64,000 nucleotides of DNA from an uncultured Collinsella sp. (GCA_902495355.1 CABUWV010000010.1:1-64000), one strand, 5' to 3'. Positions 34,506 through 43,755 are shown, counted from the first letter of the stretch. Numbers and translations: made by a program. Notes: generated from the sequence alone by a model not told the origin.

Positions 34506-34790
34506 GTGCCTGAGGTTGACGCTGCACAGCTCGAGGGTGAGGCAATGCTCTCAGATCGCATCGCCGATCTCGTCGAATATCTCGTTGTTCAGATCGTCGA
34601 CGACCCGGATTCCGTGAGCCTTGAGGTCATCGATGGTGATGACGCCTCTACGATTGAGGTTTCGGTCGCCGAGGATGACGTCGCTAAGGTCATCGGCCGT
34701 CGTGGCCGTACCATCAAGGCCATTCGCACGCTCGCCCGTGCACTGGCCGCTCGCCTCGACACTGCTGTCGAGGTAGAGGTTCTGGGCTAG
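34506..34790 (+). CDS. khpA: KH-domain RNA-binding protein KhpA
   Basis: 94 aa. A single type II KH domain has the VIGRRGRTIKAIRTL loop. In other bacteria KhpA pairs with KhpB/Jag and affects cell size and RNA metabolism. GTG start 4 nt after rpsP. The rpsP-khpA-rimM-trmD order is typical. Confidence 0.9.
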   Translation: MPEVDAAQLEGEAMLSDRIADLVEYLVVQIVDDPDSVSLEVIDGDDASTIEVSVAEDDVAKVIGRRGRTIKAIRTLARALAARLDTAVEVEVLG

Positions 34791-34794
34791 GACC

Positions 34795-35316
34795 TTGAGG
34801 TCCCAGTACAAAAACATCGCCCGTGTGGTCAAGCCGCACGGAAGGAAGGGGGAGGTCCTCGCGCAGCCGCTGCGGGGGCTTCCTTCTGTATTAGAGCCGG
34901 GCATGCGCGTCGCCCTGACGCCGCCGGCGCTCAAGCGCGACCGCTTTTGCACGGTCGTGTCCGTCACCGATACGGGCGATGGCGATCTGGTCTCGTTTGA
35001 GGGCATTGACGACTTGACGGCCGCCGAGGGCATCACGGGATGCTATGTGCTGGCAAATCGCGATGACTTTGAGCTCGATTCGCTCGACGCTGCCTATACC
35101 GACCTGATGGGTCGCGAGGTGGTCGACGAGCGCTTCGGTTCGCTCGGCATGATCGTCGAGATCATGTCGACGCCCGCGAACGATGTTTGGGTTGTCGAGG
35201 GCGATCGGTACGGCGAGGTACTGATTCCCGTGATCGAGCAGGTTGTGCTCGATCTTCCCGACACAGGAACAATTTCCGTCCACGTTATGGACGGCCTGAT
35301 CGATATGGACAAGTAG
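34795..35316 (+). CDS. rimM: Ribosome maturation factor RimM
   Basis: 173 aa. An N-terminal RimM beta-barrel (NIARVVKPHGRKGEVLAQPLRGLP) is followed by a PRC-barrel (about 95-170, LMGREVVDERFGSLGMIVEI). It assists 30S head assembly and binds S19. TTG start with a weak AGGA, probably coupled to khpA (4-nt gap). Confidence 0.92.
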   Translation: MRSQYKNIARVVKPHGRKGEVLAQPLRGLPSVLEPGMRVALTPPALKRDRFCTVVSVTDTGDGDLVSFEGIDDLTAAEGITGCYVLANRDDFELDSLDAAYTDLMGREVVDERFGSLGMIVEIMSTPANDVWVVEGDRYGEVLIPVIEQVVLDLPDTGTISVHVMDGLIDMDK

Positions 35317-35326
35317 GGAGGACAAC

Positions 35327-36085
35327 ATGCTGATCGAGACCCTTTCGGTCTTTCCCGAGATGTTTGAGCCCGTTATGTCCACATCGATTTTGGGCCGCGC
35401 CCGCAAGGCCGGCCTTTTTGATTTTAAGGCGTATAACCTGCGCGACTGGACGCACGACCGCCATCGTACCGTCGATGACGAGCCTTACGGCGGCGGGCAG
35501 GGCATGCTCATGAAGGTCGAGCCTATTGCCGAGGCCATCGAGGCCATCAGCTCCGAGGGTCCCAAGCCCACCGTAGTGTTCTTCACCCCCTGTGGCGAGC
35601 CCTTTACGCAACATGTGGCCGAGCGCCTGCTCAAAAGTGAGCGCCTGCTGTTTGTGTGCAGCCGCTACGAGGGCGTCGACGAGCGTGCGTATGCGTATGC
35701 CGATGAGCGTCTGTCGATCGGCGACTACGTGCTTACGGGTGGCGAACTTCCCGCTATGGTCGTTGCCGATGCCGTCGTACGCCTGATTCCCGGCGCCCTG
35801 GGCGACGAGATGAGCAATGTGGACGAGTCGTTCTCGACCGCCGAGGACGGAGGCCTGCTCGAGTACGCGCAGTACACCCGTCCCGCCGAGTTCAACGGCG
35901 AGGGCGTGCCGCCGGTGCTCGTGAGTGGCGATCACGCCAAGGTCGATGCCTGGCGTCGCAAGAACGCCATCGAGCGCACCTGCCGCTGGCGTCCCGATCT
36001 GATCGAGACGGCGCGCCTTACGCCCCAAGAGCGTGCGTACGCGCAGGAGATTTTGGACGCTTCGTATTCGCAGAGCGAGGAGTGA
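35327..36085 (+). CDS. trmD: tRNA (guanine-N1)-methyltransferase
   Basis: 252 aa SPOUT enzyme that makes m1G37 in tRNAs reading CCN, CUN and CGG codons. DEPYGGGQGMLMK, SRYEGVDERA and IGDYVLTGGELPAMVVADAV (trefoil knot) are present. ATG follows AGGGAGGA. Confidence 0.95.
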   Translation: MLIETLSVFPEMFEPVMSTSILGRARKAGLFDFKAYNLRDWTHDRHRTVDDEPYGGGQGMLMKVEPIAEAIEAISSEGPKPTVVFFTPCGEPFTQHVAERLLKSERLLFVCSRYEGVDERAYAYADERLSIGDYVLTGGELPAMVVADAVVRLIPGALGDEMSNVDESFSTAEDGGLLEYAQYTRPAEFNGEGVPPVLVSGDHAKVDAWRRKNAIERTCRWRPDLIETARLTPQERAYAQEILDASYSQSEE

Positions 36086-36087
36086 GA

Positions 36088-36651
36088 ATGGTTCCATCGC
36101 AGCATTCCGCGTTGAGGGGCGCTTTTGAGTGGATTGCGGTCATCGCGATCGCATTGGTCGCCACCTTCTTGATTCGCTCGTTTGTGGTCGAGCCCTTTGT
36201 GGTGCCCACCGGCTCCATGGAGTCCACGATCGAGATTGGCGACCAGATCCTGGCACAAAAGGTGAGCCTCGAGCTCGGTCAGCCCGTCAAGCAGGGCGAT
36301 ATCGTGGTGTTTCACAACCCCGATGGCACCTCCGAGCATGATGTTCTTGTCAAGCGTGTTATTGCCACGGCCGGCCAGACGGTCGACCTGCAGGATGGCA
36401 AGGTGGTCGTTGACGGCCAAGCGCTCGACGAGGACTATACGATGGGCATGAGCTGGCCGCTTTCGGTCCAAGCGCCCGGCGCTCAGGTAAGCTATCCCTA
36501 CACGGTTCCCGACGGGTGCGTGTGGGTGATGGGCGACAACCGCGAAAACTCTGCCGACTCACGCTACTTTGGTCCCGTCGATCGCTCTGATTTGATCGCT
36601 GTGGCGCTTGTGCGCTACTGGCCGCTCAACCGCATCGGCGCTATTGACTAA
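36088..36651 (+). CDS. lepB: Signal peptidase I
   Basis: 187 aa. One N-terminal membrane helix (about residues 14-29) is followed by the catalytic Ser43 in VPTGSMEST, Lys89 in VLVKRVIA, and box E GDNRENSADSRYFG. This short single-TM form is typical of Gram-positive bacteria. ATG 36088 lies 5 nt after GAGGAG; GTG 36082 overlaps that ribosome site. Confidence 0.93.
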   Translation: MVPSQHSALRGAFEWIAVIAIALVATFLIRSFVVEPFVVPTGSMESTIEIGDQILAQKVSLELGQPVKQGDIVVFHNPDGTSEHDVLVKRVIATAGQTVDLQDGKVVVDGQALDEDYTMGMSWPLSVQAPGAQVSYPYTVPDGCVWVMGDNRENSADSRYFGPVDRSDLIAVALVRYWPLNRIGAID

Positions 36652-36710
36652 AAACCGCTATAGTACAGTACCTAACCGTGTAATCGTTTCGACGAGGGGA
36701 TATTAGAGGC

Positions 36711-37622
36711 ATGAACGCTTCATCGCTTTCCTTCCAAGACATCATCCTGCGCCTCCAGCAGTACTGGGGCGAGCAGGGCTGCGTCATTATGCAGCCCTAT
36801 GACTCCGAGGTCGGTGCCGGTACCTTCCATACCGCGACCACGCTGCGCTCGCTCGGTCCCGCCGAGTGGCGCACCTGCTATGCGCAGCCTTGCCGCCGTC
36901 CTGCCGACGGCCGCTACGGCGAGAATCCCAACCGCATGCAGCACTACTATCAGTTCCAGGTGCTCATTAAGCCCTCGCCGGTCAACGCCCAGGAGCTTTA
37001 CCTGGGGTCTCTTGCCGCTATCGGTCTGGACCCCAACGACCATGACGTCCGTTTTGTCGAGGACGACTGGGAGAGCCCGACGCTGGGCGCCTGGGGCCTT
37101 GGCTGGGAGGTCTGGCTCAACGGCATGGAGGTCACGCAGTTTACGTACTTCCAGCAGGTGGGCGGCATCGAGGTCGACCCTGTGCCCGTCGAGATTACCT
37201 ATGGTCTGGAGCGCATCGCCATGTACGCTCAGGGCGTCAACTCCGTCTACGATCTGGTGTGGAGCTATCTGCCCGATGGCACGCCGATGACCTATGGCGA
37301 CGTGTTCCTGGAGAACGAGCGCGAGTTTAGCGCCTACAACTTTGAGGTCGCCAACGTCGAGATGATGCGTCAGAAGTTTGACGACTACGAGGCCGAGTGC
37401 CACTCCTGCCTTGAGCGCAAGCTGCCGCTGCCCGCTTACGACTGCGTCATGAAGTGCAGCCATGCCTTCAACCTGCTCGATGCCCGCGGTGCGCTGTCCG
37501 CGGTCGAGCGCGCCAACTACATTCTGCGCGTCCGCGCCGTCGCCAAGGCGTGCTGCGAGGCCTATATGGCCGAGGTCGCCGGAGTCAACGAGAATGCCGA
37601 CCAGGAAGGCGAGGTGGCGTAA
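36711..37622 (+). CDS. glyQ: Glycyl-tRNA synthetase alpha subunit
   Basis: 303 aa class II catalytic subunit of the bacterial-type heterotetrameric enzyme. SFQDIILRLQQYWGEQGCVIMQPYDSEVGAGTFHTATTLRSLGP at the N-terminus is diagnostic, followed by QFQVLIKP and YGLERIAMY. ATG after GAGGGG with a long spacing. It ends 3 nt before glyS. A -35-like TTGACT at 36644 lacks a well-spaced -10. Confidence 0.96.
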   Translation: MNASSLSFQDIILRLQQYWGEQGCVIMQPYDSEVGAGTFHTATTLRSLGPAEWRTCYAQPCRRPADGRYGENPNRMQHYYQFQVLIKPSPVNAQELYLGSLAAIGLDPNDHDVRFVEDDWESPTLGAWGLGWEVWLNGMEVTQFTYFQQVGGIEVDPVPVEITYGLERIAMYAQGVNSVYDLVWSYLPDGTPMTYGDVFLENEREFSAYNFEVANVEMMRQKFDDYEAECHSCLERKLPLPAYDCVMKCSHAFNLLDARGALSAVERANYILRVRAVAKACCEAYMAEVAGVNENADQEGEVA

Positions 37623-37625
37623 GCC

Positions 37626-39722
37626 ATGGCAGACGCTAAGGATTTCCTGTTTGAAATCGGTACGGAGGAAATGCCCTCCGCACCGCTGAACAATGCCGTC
37701 AAGCAGCTTGGCACCATGATCGCCAAGGGTCTCGACGAGGCCGGTCTGGCCCACGGCGAGGTCCGCGTGATCTCGAGCCCGCGCCGCCTGGCTGCGCTCG
37801 TTGCCGACGTCGCCACCGCGACCGATGAGGTCCATGAGGTCAAGCGCGGCCCCGCGGCAAGCATTGCCTTTGATGCCGACGGTAACGCCACCAAGGCCGC
37901 CCAGGGCTTTGCCCGCAAGTGCGGTGTGGCTGCCGAGGACCTGGTCCGTCGCGAGGACACCGACGGCCGCGAGTACGTGTTCGCCGAGAAGAACATTCCC
38001 TCCGCTCCGGCTACGCCGATCCTGACGGCTCTGTGCGAGAAGACCATCGCCGGCCTGCAGTGGCCCAACTACCGCAGCCAGCGCTGGGGCCACGAGCACG
38101 CGACTTTTGTTCGTCCGGTCCGTTGGATTTGCTGTCTTTTGGGTGAGGACGTCGTGCCCGTGTCGTTTGCCGACGTGACGAGCGGCAACACCACGCGCGG
38201 TCATCGCGTGCTTGGCCCCGGTGACCATGTGGTCGCTAGCCCCGCCGTCTACGAGCAGGTGCTCGAGGACGCTGGCGTGCTCTCTGCCGAGCGCCGTCGT
38301 GAGGCCATCCTTGCCGGTATCGCCGAGGTCGAGGCCGCTCGCCCCGGTTGCCATGTCGACACGCCTAAGAAGGTCTTTGAGGAGGTCATTAACCTCTGCG
38401 AGTGGCCGACGGTGCTCGTCGGTACCTTCGACGAGGAGTTCCTCAAGGTCCCGCACGAGATCATCTGCGAGTCCATGCTCACCAACCAGCGCTACTTCCC
38501 GATCTATGACGGCGAGGGCAAGCTCACGCGTGAGTTCGTGGTCGTTTCCAACAGCAAGCCCGAGAACGCCGAGCGCGTGATCGACGGCAACGAGCGCGTC
38601 GTGCGCGCCCGTCTGGACGACGCAAAGTTCTTCTACGAGGAGGACCTGAAGATCTCCCTCGATGAGTTCCGTGAGCGTCTGGCCAAGGTTGCCTTCCAGG
38701 AGAAGCTCGGTAGCGTGCTCGCCAAGTCCGAGCGCATCGAGCAGCTCGCGCTTGCTATCGCCCGCGAGGCTCACCTGGGCGCTCATCTTGCCGCCGACGC
38801 TGCTCGCGCCGCGCACCTGTGCAAGGCAGACCTGGTGTCCAACGCCGTCGTCGAGTTCACGAGCCAGCAGGGCGTGATGGGCGGCTACTACGCCACCGCG
38901 ATGGGGGAGAACGACGAGGTCGCTCATGCTATTCGCGATCACTATCGTCCTCGCTTTGCCGGTGACGAGCTGCCCGAGGGCACCGCTGGCTGCATCGTGG
39001 CCTGCGCCGACAAGCTCGATACCATTGCCGGTATCTTTGCCATCGGCGAGCCCCCGACCGGCTCCTCCGACCCGTACGCGCTGCGTCGCGCCGCCATCGG
39101 CATCATCAACATCCTGCGCGATCGCCTGCCGATTGACCCCACGTCGCTCATCGACTTCGCGCTTGAGCTCTATAGCGAGCAGGGTATCGAGTTCGAAGCC
39201 GCCGAGGTCGCCCAGCAGGTTCGTGACTTCTTCCACGGCCGCCTGGTGAGCATGGCCCGCGACGAGAAGATTCCGGCCGATACCGTCGCCGCCGTCTCCG
39301 CGGTGCACATCATCGCCCCGTCCGTCTTCTTCGCCCGCTGTGCCGCGCTCGACGAGGCCCGCAAGAACGATGCCGAGACCTTCGACAACCTGGCTACCGC
39401 CTATGCCCGCGCTGCGCACATCTCCAAGCCCGAGCTGGGTGCGGAGTACGACCGCAGCCTGATGGGCGAGGCCGAGCTCGCGCTCGCCGACGCCTCCGAG
39501 GCTGCTCAGGACGCTGTCGATGCCGCCCTTGCTGCCGAGGATTGCCCGGCCGCATTTGCTGCCCTTGCCGCCCTGCGTGCCCCCATCGACCGCTTCTTCG
39601 ACGAGGTTATGGTCATGGACAAGGACGAGCAGCTTCGCGATAATCGCCTTAAGCTGCTCAACCGCTTCGAGGCCGTTTTCTCCGGCATCGCAAACATCGG
39701 TGAGCTTGCTCGCAAAAAGTAA
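37626..39722 (+). CDS. glyS: Glycyl-tRNA synthetase beta subunit
   Basis: 698 aa, full length. It begins FLFEIGTEEMPSAPL, continues with YRSQRWGHEHATFVRPVRW, HRVLGPGDHVVASP and an HD-like region, and ends with a DALR-type anticodon-binding domain (FFDEVMVMDKDEQLRDNRLKLL). It carries tRNA recognition for the alpha2-beta2 enzyme. Confidence 0.95.
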   Translation: MADAKDFLFEIGTEEMPSAPLNNAVKQLGTMIAKGLDEAGLAHGEVRVISSPRRLAALVADVATATDEVHEVKRGPAASIAFDADGNATKAAQGFARKCGVAAEDLVRREDTDGREYVFAEKNIPSAPATPILTALCEKTIAGLQWPNYRSQRWGHEHATFVRPVRWICCLLGEDVVPVSFADVTSGNTTRGHRVLGPGDHVVASPAVYEQVLEDAGVLSAERRREAILAGIAEVEAARPGCHVDTPKKVFEEVINLCEWPTVLVGTFDEEFLKVPHEIICESMLTNQRYFPIYDGEGKLTREFVVVSNSKPENAERVIDGNERVVRARLDDAKFFYEEDLKISLDEFRERLAKVAFQEKLGSVLAKSERIEQLALAIAREAHLGAHLAADAARAAHLCKADLVSNAVVEFTSQQGVMGGYYATAMGENDEVAHAIRDHYRPRFAGDELPEGTAGCIVACADKLDTIAGIFAIGEPPTGSSDPYALRRAAIGIINILRDRLPIDPTSLIDFALELYSEQGIEFEAAEVAQQVRDFFHGRLVSMARDEKIPADTVAAVSAVHIIAPSVFFARCAALDEARKNDAETFDNLATAYARAAHISKPELGAEYDRSLMGEAELALADASEAAQDAVDAALAAEDCPAAFAALAALRAPIDRFFDEVMVMDKDEQLRDNRLKLLNRFEAVFSGIANIGELARKK

Positions 39723-39756
39723 GCCAGCCTGCGCATAAGCGCAAAAGGAGCCCCGC

Positions 39757-40632
39757 ATGGATTGCCCGGTCACCGCTCGTCCCACCGTTATCGTTATCTC
39801 CGACTCGCTCGGTGATACCGCTTGTGAGGTGGTGCTTGCGGCGTCCGGGCAATTTGATGAAGGGGCTTTTCGTTTGTTGCGCCTGCCCAAGGTGAACTCG
39901 GTGGAGCAGGTCAAGTCGTTTGTGGGCCCGCGCGTTGATGCGGACCATCGCGATATTGCCGTGTTCCACACCATTGTCGATCCGGCGCTTCGCGCCCGCG
40001 TGCTCGATTACCTGGGCATACTGCATATTCGTTCGGTTGACCTGATCGGCCCAGCGCTCGCCGTGCTGTCGTCGCTCATTGGTGTGCCGCCCAAGGGCGT
40101 CGCGGGTGTGATTCACAAGACCGATGACCGCTATTTCCATCGTATCGAGGCCATGGAGTATTTTGTTGAGCACGATGACGGGCGCGGCTGCGACGACCTG
40201 TCGGGGGCCGATATCGTGCTGCTGGGTGTATCTCGCACGTCCAAGACGCCGCTGTCGATGTATTTGGCCTATCAGGGCTACAAGGTCGCCAATGTCCCAC
40301 TGGCGCATGGCATGGAGCCGCCGAAGTCTATTTACGAGATTGACCCGATGCGGTTGTTTGGTCTGATTTCGACCGTCGACGTTATTTCTGAGATTCGCGA
40401 TAGCCGCTTGGGCGATGACTACGCCCGTGCCGTCGCCGGCTCCTATGCCGAGCCCGAGAGCGTGCGCAGTGAGCTTGAGGAGGCCCGCGCCCTTATGAAG
40501 CGCCTGGGCTGCTTTGTGGTGCGCACCGACGGCAAGGCGATCGAGGAGAGCGCTGCCGAGATCATTGGCCACTTGGAGGAAATCCAAGAAGCCCGTGCCC
40601 GCCGCGCCGCTCGCCGAGTTCAACAGCAGTAG
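39757..40632 (+). CDS. ppsR: Pyruvate phosphate dikinase regulatory protein (bifunctional kinase/phosphorylase)
   Basis: 291 aa DUF299 family. ISDSLGDTA near residue 15 and the P-loop GVSRTSKTP (157-165) are the family marks. Known members use ADP to phosphorylate, and Pi to dephosphorylate, a threonine next to the catalytic histidine of PPDK. The target gene ppdK follows on the same strand, 372 nt away, so this is very likely its regulator. Confidence 0.93.
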   Translation: MDCPVTARPTVIVISDSLGDTACEVVLAASGQFDEGAFRLLRLPKVNSVEQVKSFVGPRVDADHRDIAVFHTIVDPALRARVLDYLGILHIRSVDLIGPALAVLSSLIGVPPKGVAGVIHKTDDRYFHRIEAMEYFVEHDDGRGCDDLSGADIVLLGVSRTSKTPLSMYLAYQGYKVANVPLAHGMEPPKSIYEIDPMRLFGLISTVDVISEIRDSRLGDDYARAVAGSYAEPESVRSELEEARALMKRLGCFVVRTDGKAIEESAAEIIGHLEEIQEARARRAARRVQQQ

Positions 40633-40638
40633 TCCTTC

Positions 40639-40723
40639 CTGGGATGATTTTTCTGGGACGGGGATTAAAAAATCATTGTGTACCTAATGATTTTTTTATC
40701 CCCGTCCCAGAAAAATCATCCCA
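40639..40723. repeat. REPIN-like inverted pair, GGGACGGGG core
   Basis: Two 39-nt arms (40639-40677 and 40685-40723) are inverted copies with one mismatch, separated by 7 nt. Each arm carries its own smaller palindrome (TGATTTTT and AAAAATCA) around CTGGGACGGGGAT. The core matches the 6888 element but the outer arm differs. Confidence 0.72.
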
Positions 40724-40727
40724 GATG

Positions 40728-40766
40728 ACTAGGTGGATAAAATTGCCCTGTCTCAAATTGACTAGT
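40728..40766 (-). repeat. Degenerate REP-like element
   Basis: Read on the minus strand it contains CTAGTCAATTTGAGACAGGG, close to the CATTTGAGACGGGG core at 32609 and the TTAATTTGGGACGGGG core at 6888. Its outer arms no longer pair well (only ACTAG/CTAGT), so it looks like a decayed copy adjoining the intact pair. Confidence 0.5.
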
Positions 40767-40834
40767 ATTGCTAAAGCGATTTAGCAAAGAACTTGCATTT
40801 GACCTGCAATTTTCTTGCAGTGGTATCTTCATAA

Positions 40835-40929
40835 GGTAACCACCTTTACCTACCGTTTACCGCCGCATTTATCACGTTTACCAAACCCCTCGCCCTCTAC
40901 GCAAGCCCGCTCAACGTCCGCCGTATAGT
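40835..40929 (+). promoter_or_regulatory. Candidate ppdK control region: phased TTTACC repeats and -10
   Basis: TTTACC occurs at 40845-40850, 40856-40861 and 40877-40882, spaced 11 and 21 bp, that is on one face of the helix. An inverted GGTAAC lies at 40835-40840. A TATAGT at 40924-40929 lacks a good -35, as expected of an activator-dependent promoter. A further candidate promoter, TTGACC (40799-40804) with TATCTT (40824-40829), overlaps the CTGCAA/TTGCAG dyad but has a 19-bp spacer. Confidence 0.4.
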
Positions 40930-41004
40930 TCCCTCACGGCCCGCATCCGGCGGGTCGATTCGTCACCACGGTCGTGCGCGAGAGCGCATGGAAGGGGAAG
41001 TATC

Positions 41005-43755
41005 GTGAGCGATTGCAAGAGGGTTTATCGTTTTGGAACCGACGCCCAGGGCACCTGTGTCACTGAGGGCGACAAGTCCATGAACTTCGTGCTTGGCGGC
41101 AAGGGCGCAAACCTTGCCGAGATGAGCCGCATCGGCCTGCCGGTTCCCGGTGGCTTTACCATTACCTGCCAGACCTGTGTCGAGTACTCCGGCGCCGGCA
41201 ACGTCTGGCCCGAAGGCGCACTCGATGAGATCGTTGCCGCCGAGGCCGACCTCGAGGCCCGCTGCGGCAAGAAGCTCGGCGACGCCTCCGACCCGCTGCT
41301 CGTGTCGGTTCGCTCGGGCGCTCCGTTCTCCATGCCCGGCATGATGGACACGGTCCTCAACTTGGGCCTCAACGACGACTCCGTTCAGGGTCTCATCGCC
41401 CAGACGCAAAACCCGCGTTTTGCCTGGGATAGCTACCGCCGCTTTATCCAGATGTTCTCCAACGTCGTTATGGGTGTCGATGCCGACCTGTTCGAGAACG
41501 CGCTGACCCAGGCACGCCTGGTCGCAGGCGCTCGCGTCGATTCCGAGCTTTCGGCCGAGGACCTGCAGGAGCTCGTGGAGACCTTTAAGGGCATCTTCTC
41601 CGAGAACGTCGAGGCCGCCCTGTATCCCGAGCTCGAGGTCGCCGACGGCAAGCCCGTCTTCCCGCACAATCCGGAGCTCCAGCTGCGCCTTGCCATCCAG
41701 GCCGTCTTTGGCAGCTGGATGAACGAGCGCGCCTGCATCTACCGCAAGCAGCATGGCATTTCTGACGAGCTCGGCACCGCCGTCAACGTGCAGGCTATGG
41801 CCTTTGGCAACAAGGGCGAGACCTCTGCGACCGGCGTCGCCTTTACGCGCAACCCGGCCGATGGCACTAAGGAGTTCTACGGTGACTTTTTGGTTAACGC
41901 CCAGGGCGAGGATGTCGTCGCCGGCATCCGCAACACCGAGCCCATCGCCGACCTCAAGACCACCCCGGGCCTCGAGTCTGCAGGTGAGGAGCTCGAGCGC
42001 GTGTTCCTGACGCTCGAGGACCATTACCGCGATATGTGCGATATCGAGTTCACCATCGAGCAGGGCAAGCTCTGGATGCTCCAGACCCGCGTGGGCAAGC
42101 GCACTGCCACCGCCGCCTTGCGCATTGCCATCGAAATGGTCGAGGAGGGCCTGATCACCCGCGAGGAGGCCGTCAGCCGCATCGACCCAGCACAACTCGA
42201 CCAGCTCCTGCATCCGCAGTTCGACGCCTCTAAGAAGTACGAGGCACTTGCTACCGGCCTTAATGCCAGCCCTGGTGCCGCCGTGGGCGAGGTCGTGTTC
42301 TCGAGCGACGATGCCGTCGCGCGTGCCAAAGAGGGTCACAAGGTCATTTTGGTTCGCTGGGAGACCAACCCCGATGACCTGAAGGGCATGGTTGCCGCCG
42401 AGGGCATCCTGACCAGCCACGGTGGCAAGACGAGCCATGCCGCCGTTATCGCTCGCGGTATGGGCACACCCTGCGTCTGTGGCGTCGAGCGCTTCCACAT
42501 TGACGCGGCTGAGAAGGTCGTACGCATCGAAGGCAGCGATCGTGTGCTGCACGAGGGCGATGTCATCTCCATCGACGGCACCCAGGGTATCGTCGTCGAC
42601 GGCGCCGTTGATCTGGTTTCGGCCGAGCTCACCGGCGACCTGGACACCATCTTGTCCTGGGCCGACGAGATTCGTCTGGACGAGACCTGTGGCCACGCCA
42701 ACCATGTGCGCGTCAACGCCGACAACCCCGAGGATGCCGCGCTCGCCCTCGAGTTTGGCGCCGAGGCCATCGGCCTGTGCCGTACTGAGCATATGTTCCT
42801 TGGCGACCGTAAGAACATCATCCAGAGCTTTATCCTGTCTGACGATGAGGTCGTGAAGCGGCAGGCCCTGGCCGACCTGCTCAAGGTTCAGACCGAGGAC
42901 TTCCTGGCGATGTTCAAGACCATGTCCGGTCGCGATGTGGTCGTTCGCCTGCTCGATCCGCCGCTGCACGAGTTCCTGGATAATCCGCGTGAGCTCGAGG
43001 TCGCCATCACCAAGAAGGAAGCCGCTGGCGCCAACGAGGAAGAGCTTGCCGCTCTGCGCACCCGCCTGCGTCGTATCGACGGCATGGTCGAGTCCAACCC
43101 GATGCTCGGCCTGCGCGGTGTGCGCCTGTCCGTTGTCTTTGACGACCTGCCACTCATGCAAGTTCGCGCCGTGGCCACGGCTGCTGCCCGCCTTATCAAG
43201 GAGGGCGTCGACCCGCGCCCCGAGATCATGGTTCCGCTCGTTTCCATTACGGCCGAGCACGTTCAGACTCGCGAAGTCATCGAGCGCGTGATCGCCGAGG
43301 TTTCCGCCGAGGAGGGCGTCGAGCTCAATATTCCCGTGGGCACGATGCTCGAGCTGCCGCGTGCCTGCATGGTTGCCGACGAGATCGCGCAGCACGCCGA
43401 CTTCTTCTGCTTTGGCACCAACGACCTCACGCAGACGACCTTCGGCTTCTCTCGAGACGATGCCGAGGCCAAGTTCATCCCGCTGTACATGCACAAGAAG
43501 ATCTTGAAGGACAACCCCTTCGAGACCATCGACTCGGCGGTACTCGAGCTAGTGCGCATGGCCGTCGAGAAAGGTCGCGCCACCAACCCCGACATGCACT
43601 TTGGCGTGTGCGGCGAGCACGGCGGCGACCCCAAATCCATTAAGGTCCTGTTCAACGTGGCCGATGTGGACTACGTGTCCTGCTCGCCCTATCGCGTGCC
43701 CCTTGCGCGCCTGGCTGCCGCCCAGGCCAAGCTCGAGGCCAAGCGTTCCGCCTAA
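41005..43755 (+). CDS. ppdK: Pyruvate phosphate dikinase
   Basis: 916 aa. It interconverts pyruvate + ATP + Pi and PEP + AMP + PPi, and in anaerobes can run in either direction. The ATP-grasp domain starts FVLGGKGANLAEMSRIGLPVPGGFTIT. The swivelling domain has the catalytic HGGKTSHAAVIARGMG, with His478 and the regulatory Thr476. The C-terminal PEP barrel has GLCRTEHMF, NPMLGLRGVRL, PRACMVADEIA and the catalytic-Cys segment HFGVCGEHGGDP. The GTG start is supported by GAAGGGGAAG. PEP made here could feed the shikimate pathway encoded at 3962-12525. Confidence 0.96.
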   Translation: MSDCKRVYRFGTDAQGTCVTEGDKSMNFVLGGKGANLAEMSRIGLPVPGGFTITCQTCVEYSGAGNVWPEGALDEIVAAEADLEARCGKKLGDASDPLLVSVRSGAPFSMPGMMDTVLNLGLNDDSVQGLIAQTQNPRFAWDSYRRFIQMFSNVVMGVDADLFENALTQARLVAGARVDSELSAEDLQELVETFKGIFSENVEAALYPELEVADGKPVFPHNPELQLRLAIQAVFGSWMNERACIYRKQHGISDELGTAVNVQAMAFGNKGETSATGVAFTRNPADGTKEFYGDFLVNAQGEDVVAGIRNTEPIADLKTTPGLESAGEELERVFLTLEDHYRDMCDIEFTIEQGKLWMLQTRVGKRTATAALRIAIEMVEEGLITREEAVSRIDPAQLDQLLHPQFDASKKYEALATGLNASPGAAVGEVVFSSDDAVARAKEGHKVILVRWETNPDDLKGMVAAEGILTSHGGKTSHAAVIARGMGTPCVCGVERFHIDAAEKVVRIEGSDRVLHEGDVISIDGTQGIVVDGAVDLVSAELTGDLDTILSWADEIRLDETCGHANHVRVNADNPEDAALALEFGAEAIGLCRTEHMFLGDRKNIIQSFILSDDEVVKRQALADLLKVQTEDFLAMFKTMSGRDVVVRLLDPPLHEFLDNPRELEVAITKKEAAGANEEELAALRTRLRRIDGMVESNPMLGLRGVRLSVVFDDLPLMQVRAVATAAARLIKEGVDPRPEIMVPLVSITAEHVQTREVIERVIAEVSAEEGVELNIPVGTMLELPRACMVADEIAQHADFFCFGTNDLTQTTFGFSRDDAEAKFIPLYMHKKILKDNPFETIDSAVLELVRMAVEKGRATNPDMHFGVCGEHGGDPKSIKVLFNVADVDYVSCSPYRVPLARLAAAQAKLEAKRSA

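Larger units (their letters stand above)
40633..41004 (+). other. Long intergenic region ppsR-ppdK
   Basis: 372 nt without a gene. It holds, in order, a REPIN-like inverted pair (40639-40723), a degenerate REP (40728-40766), a GCTAAA/TTTAGC dyad (40770-40785), a CTGCAA/TTGCAG dyad (40804-40820), a cluster of TTTACC repeats (40835-40882) and a TATAGT candidate -10 (40924-40929) before the ppdK start. Confidence 0.7.

Noticed and set aside
36720..39974. A 1084-codon open frame on the minus strand opposite glyQ and glyS
   Set aside because: It mirrors two certain genes, and its protein is a Leu/Val/Gly/Asp/His-rich mixture with no motifs. The third-position G/C bias of the sense genes removes stop codons from this antisense frame.
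40963..43494. An 843-codon minus-strand open frame opposite ppdK
   Set aside because: Same antisense codon-bias effect; the plus strand encodes full-length pyruvate phosphate dikinase.
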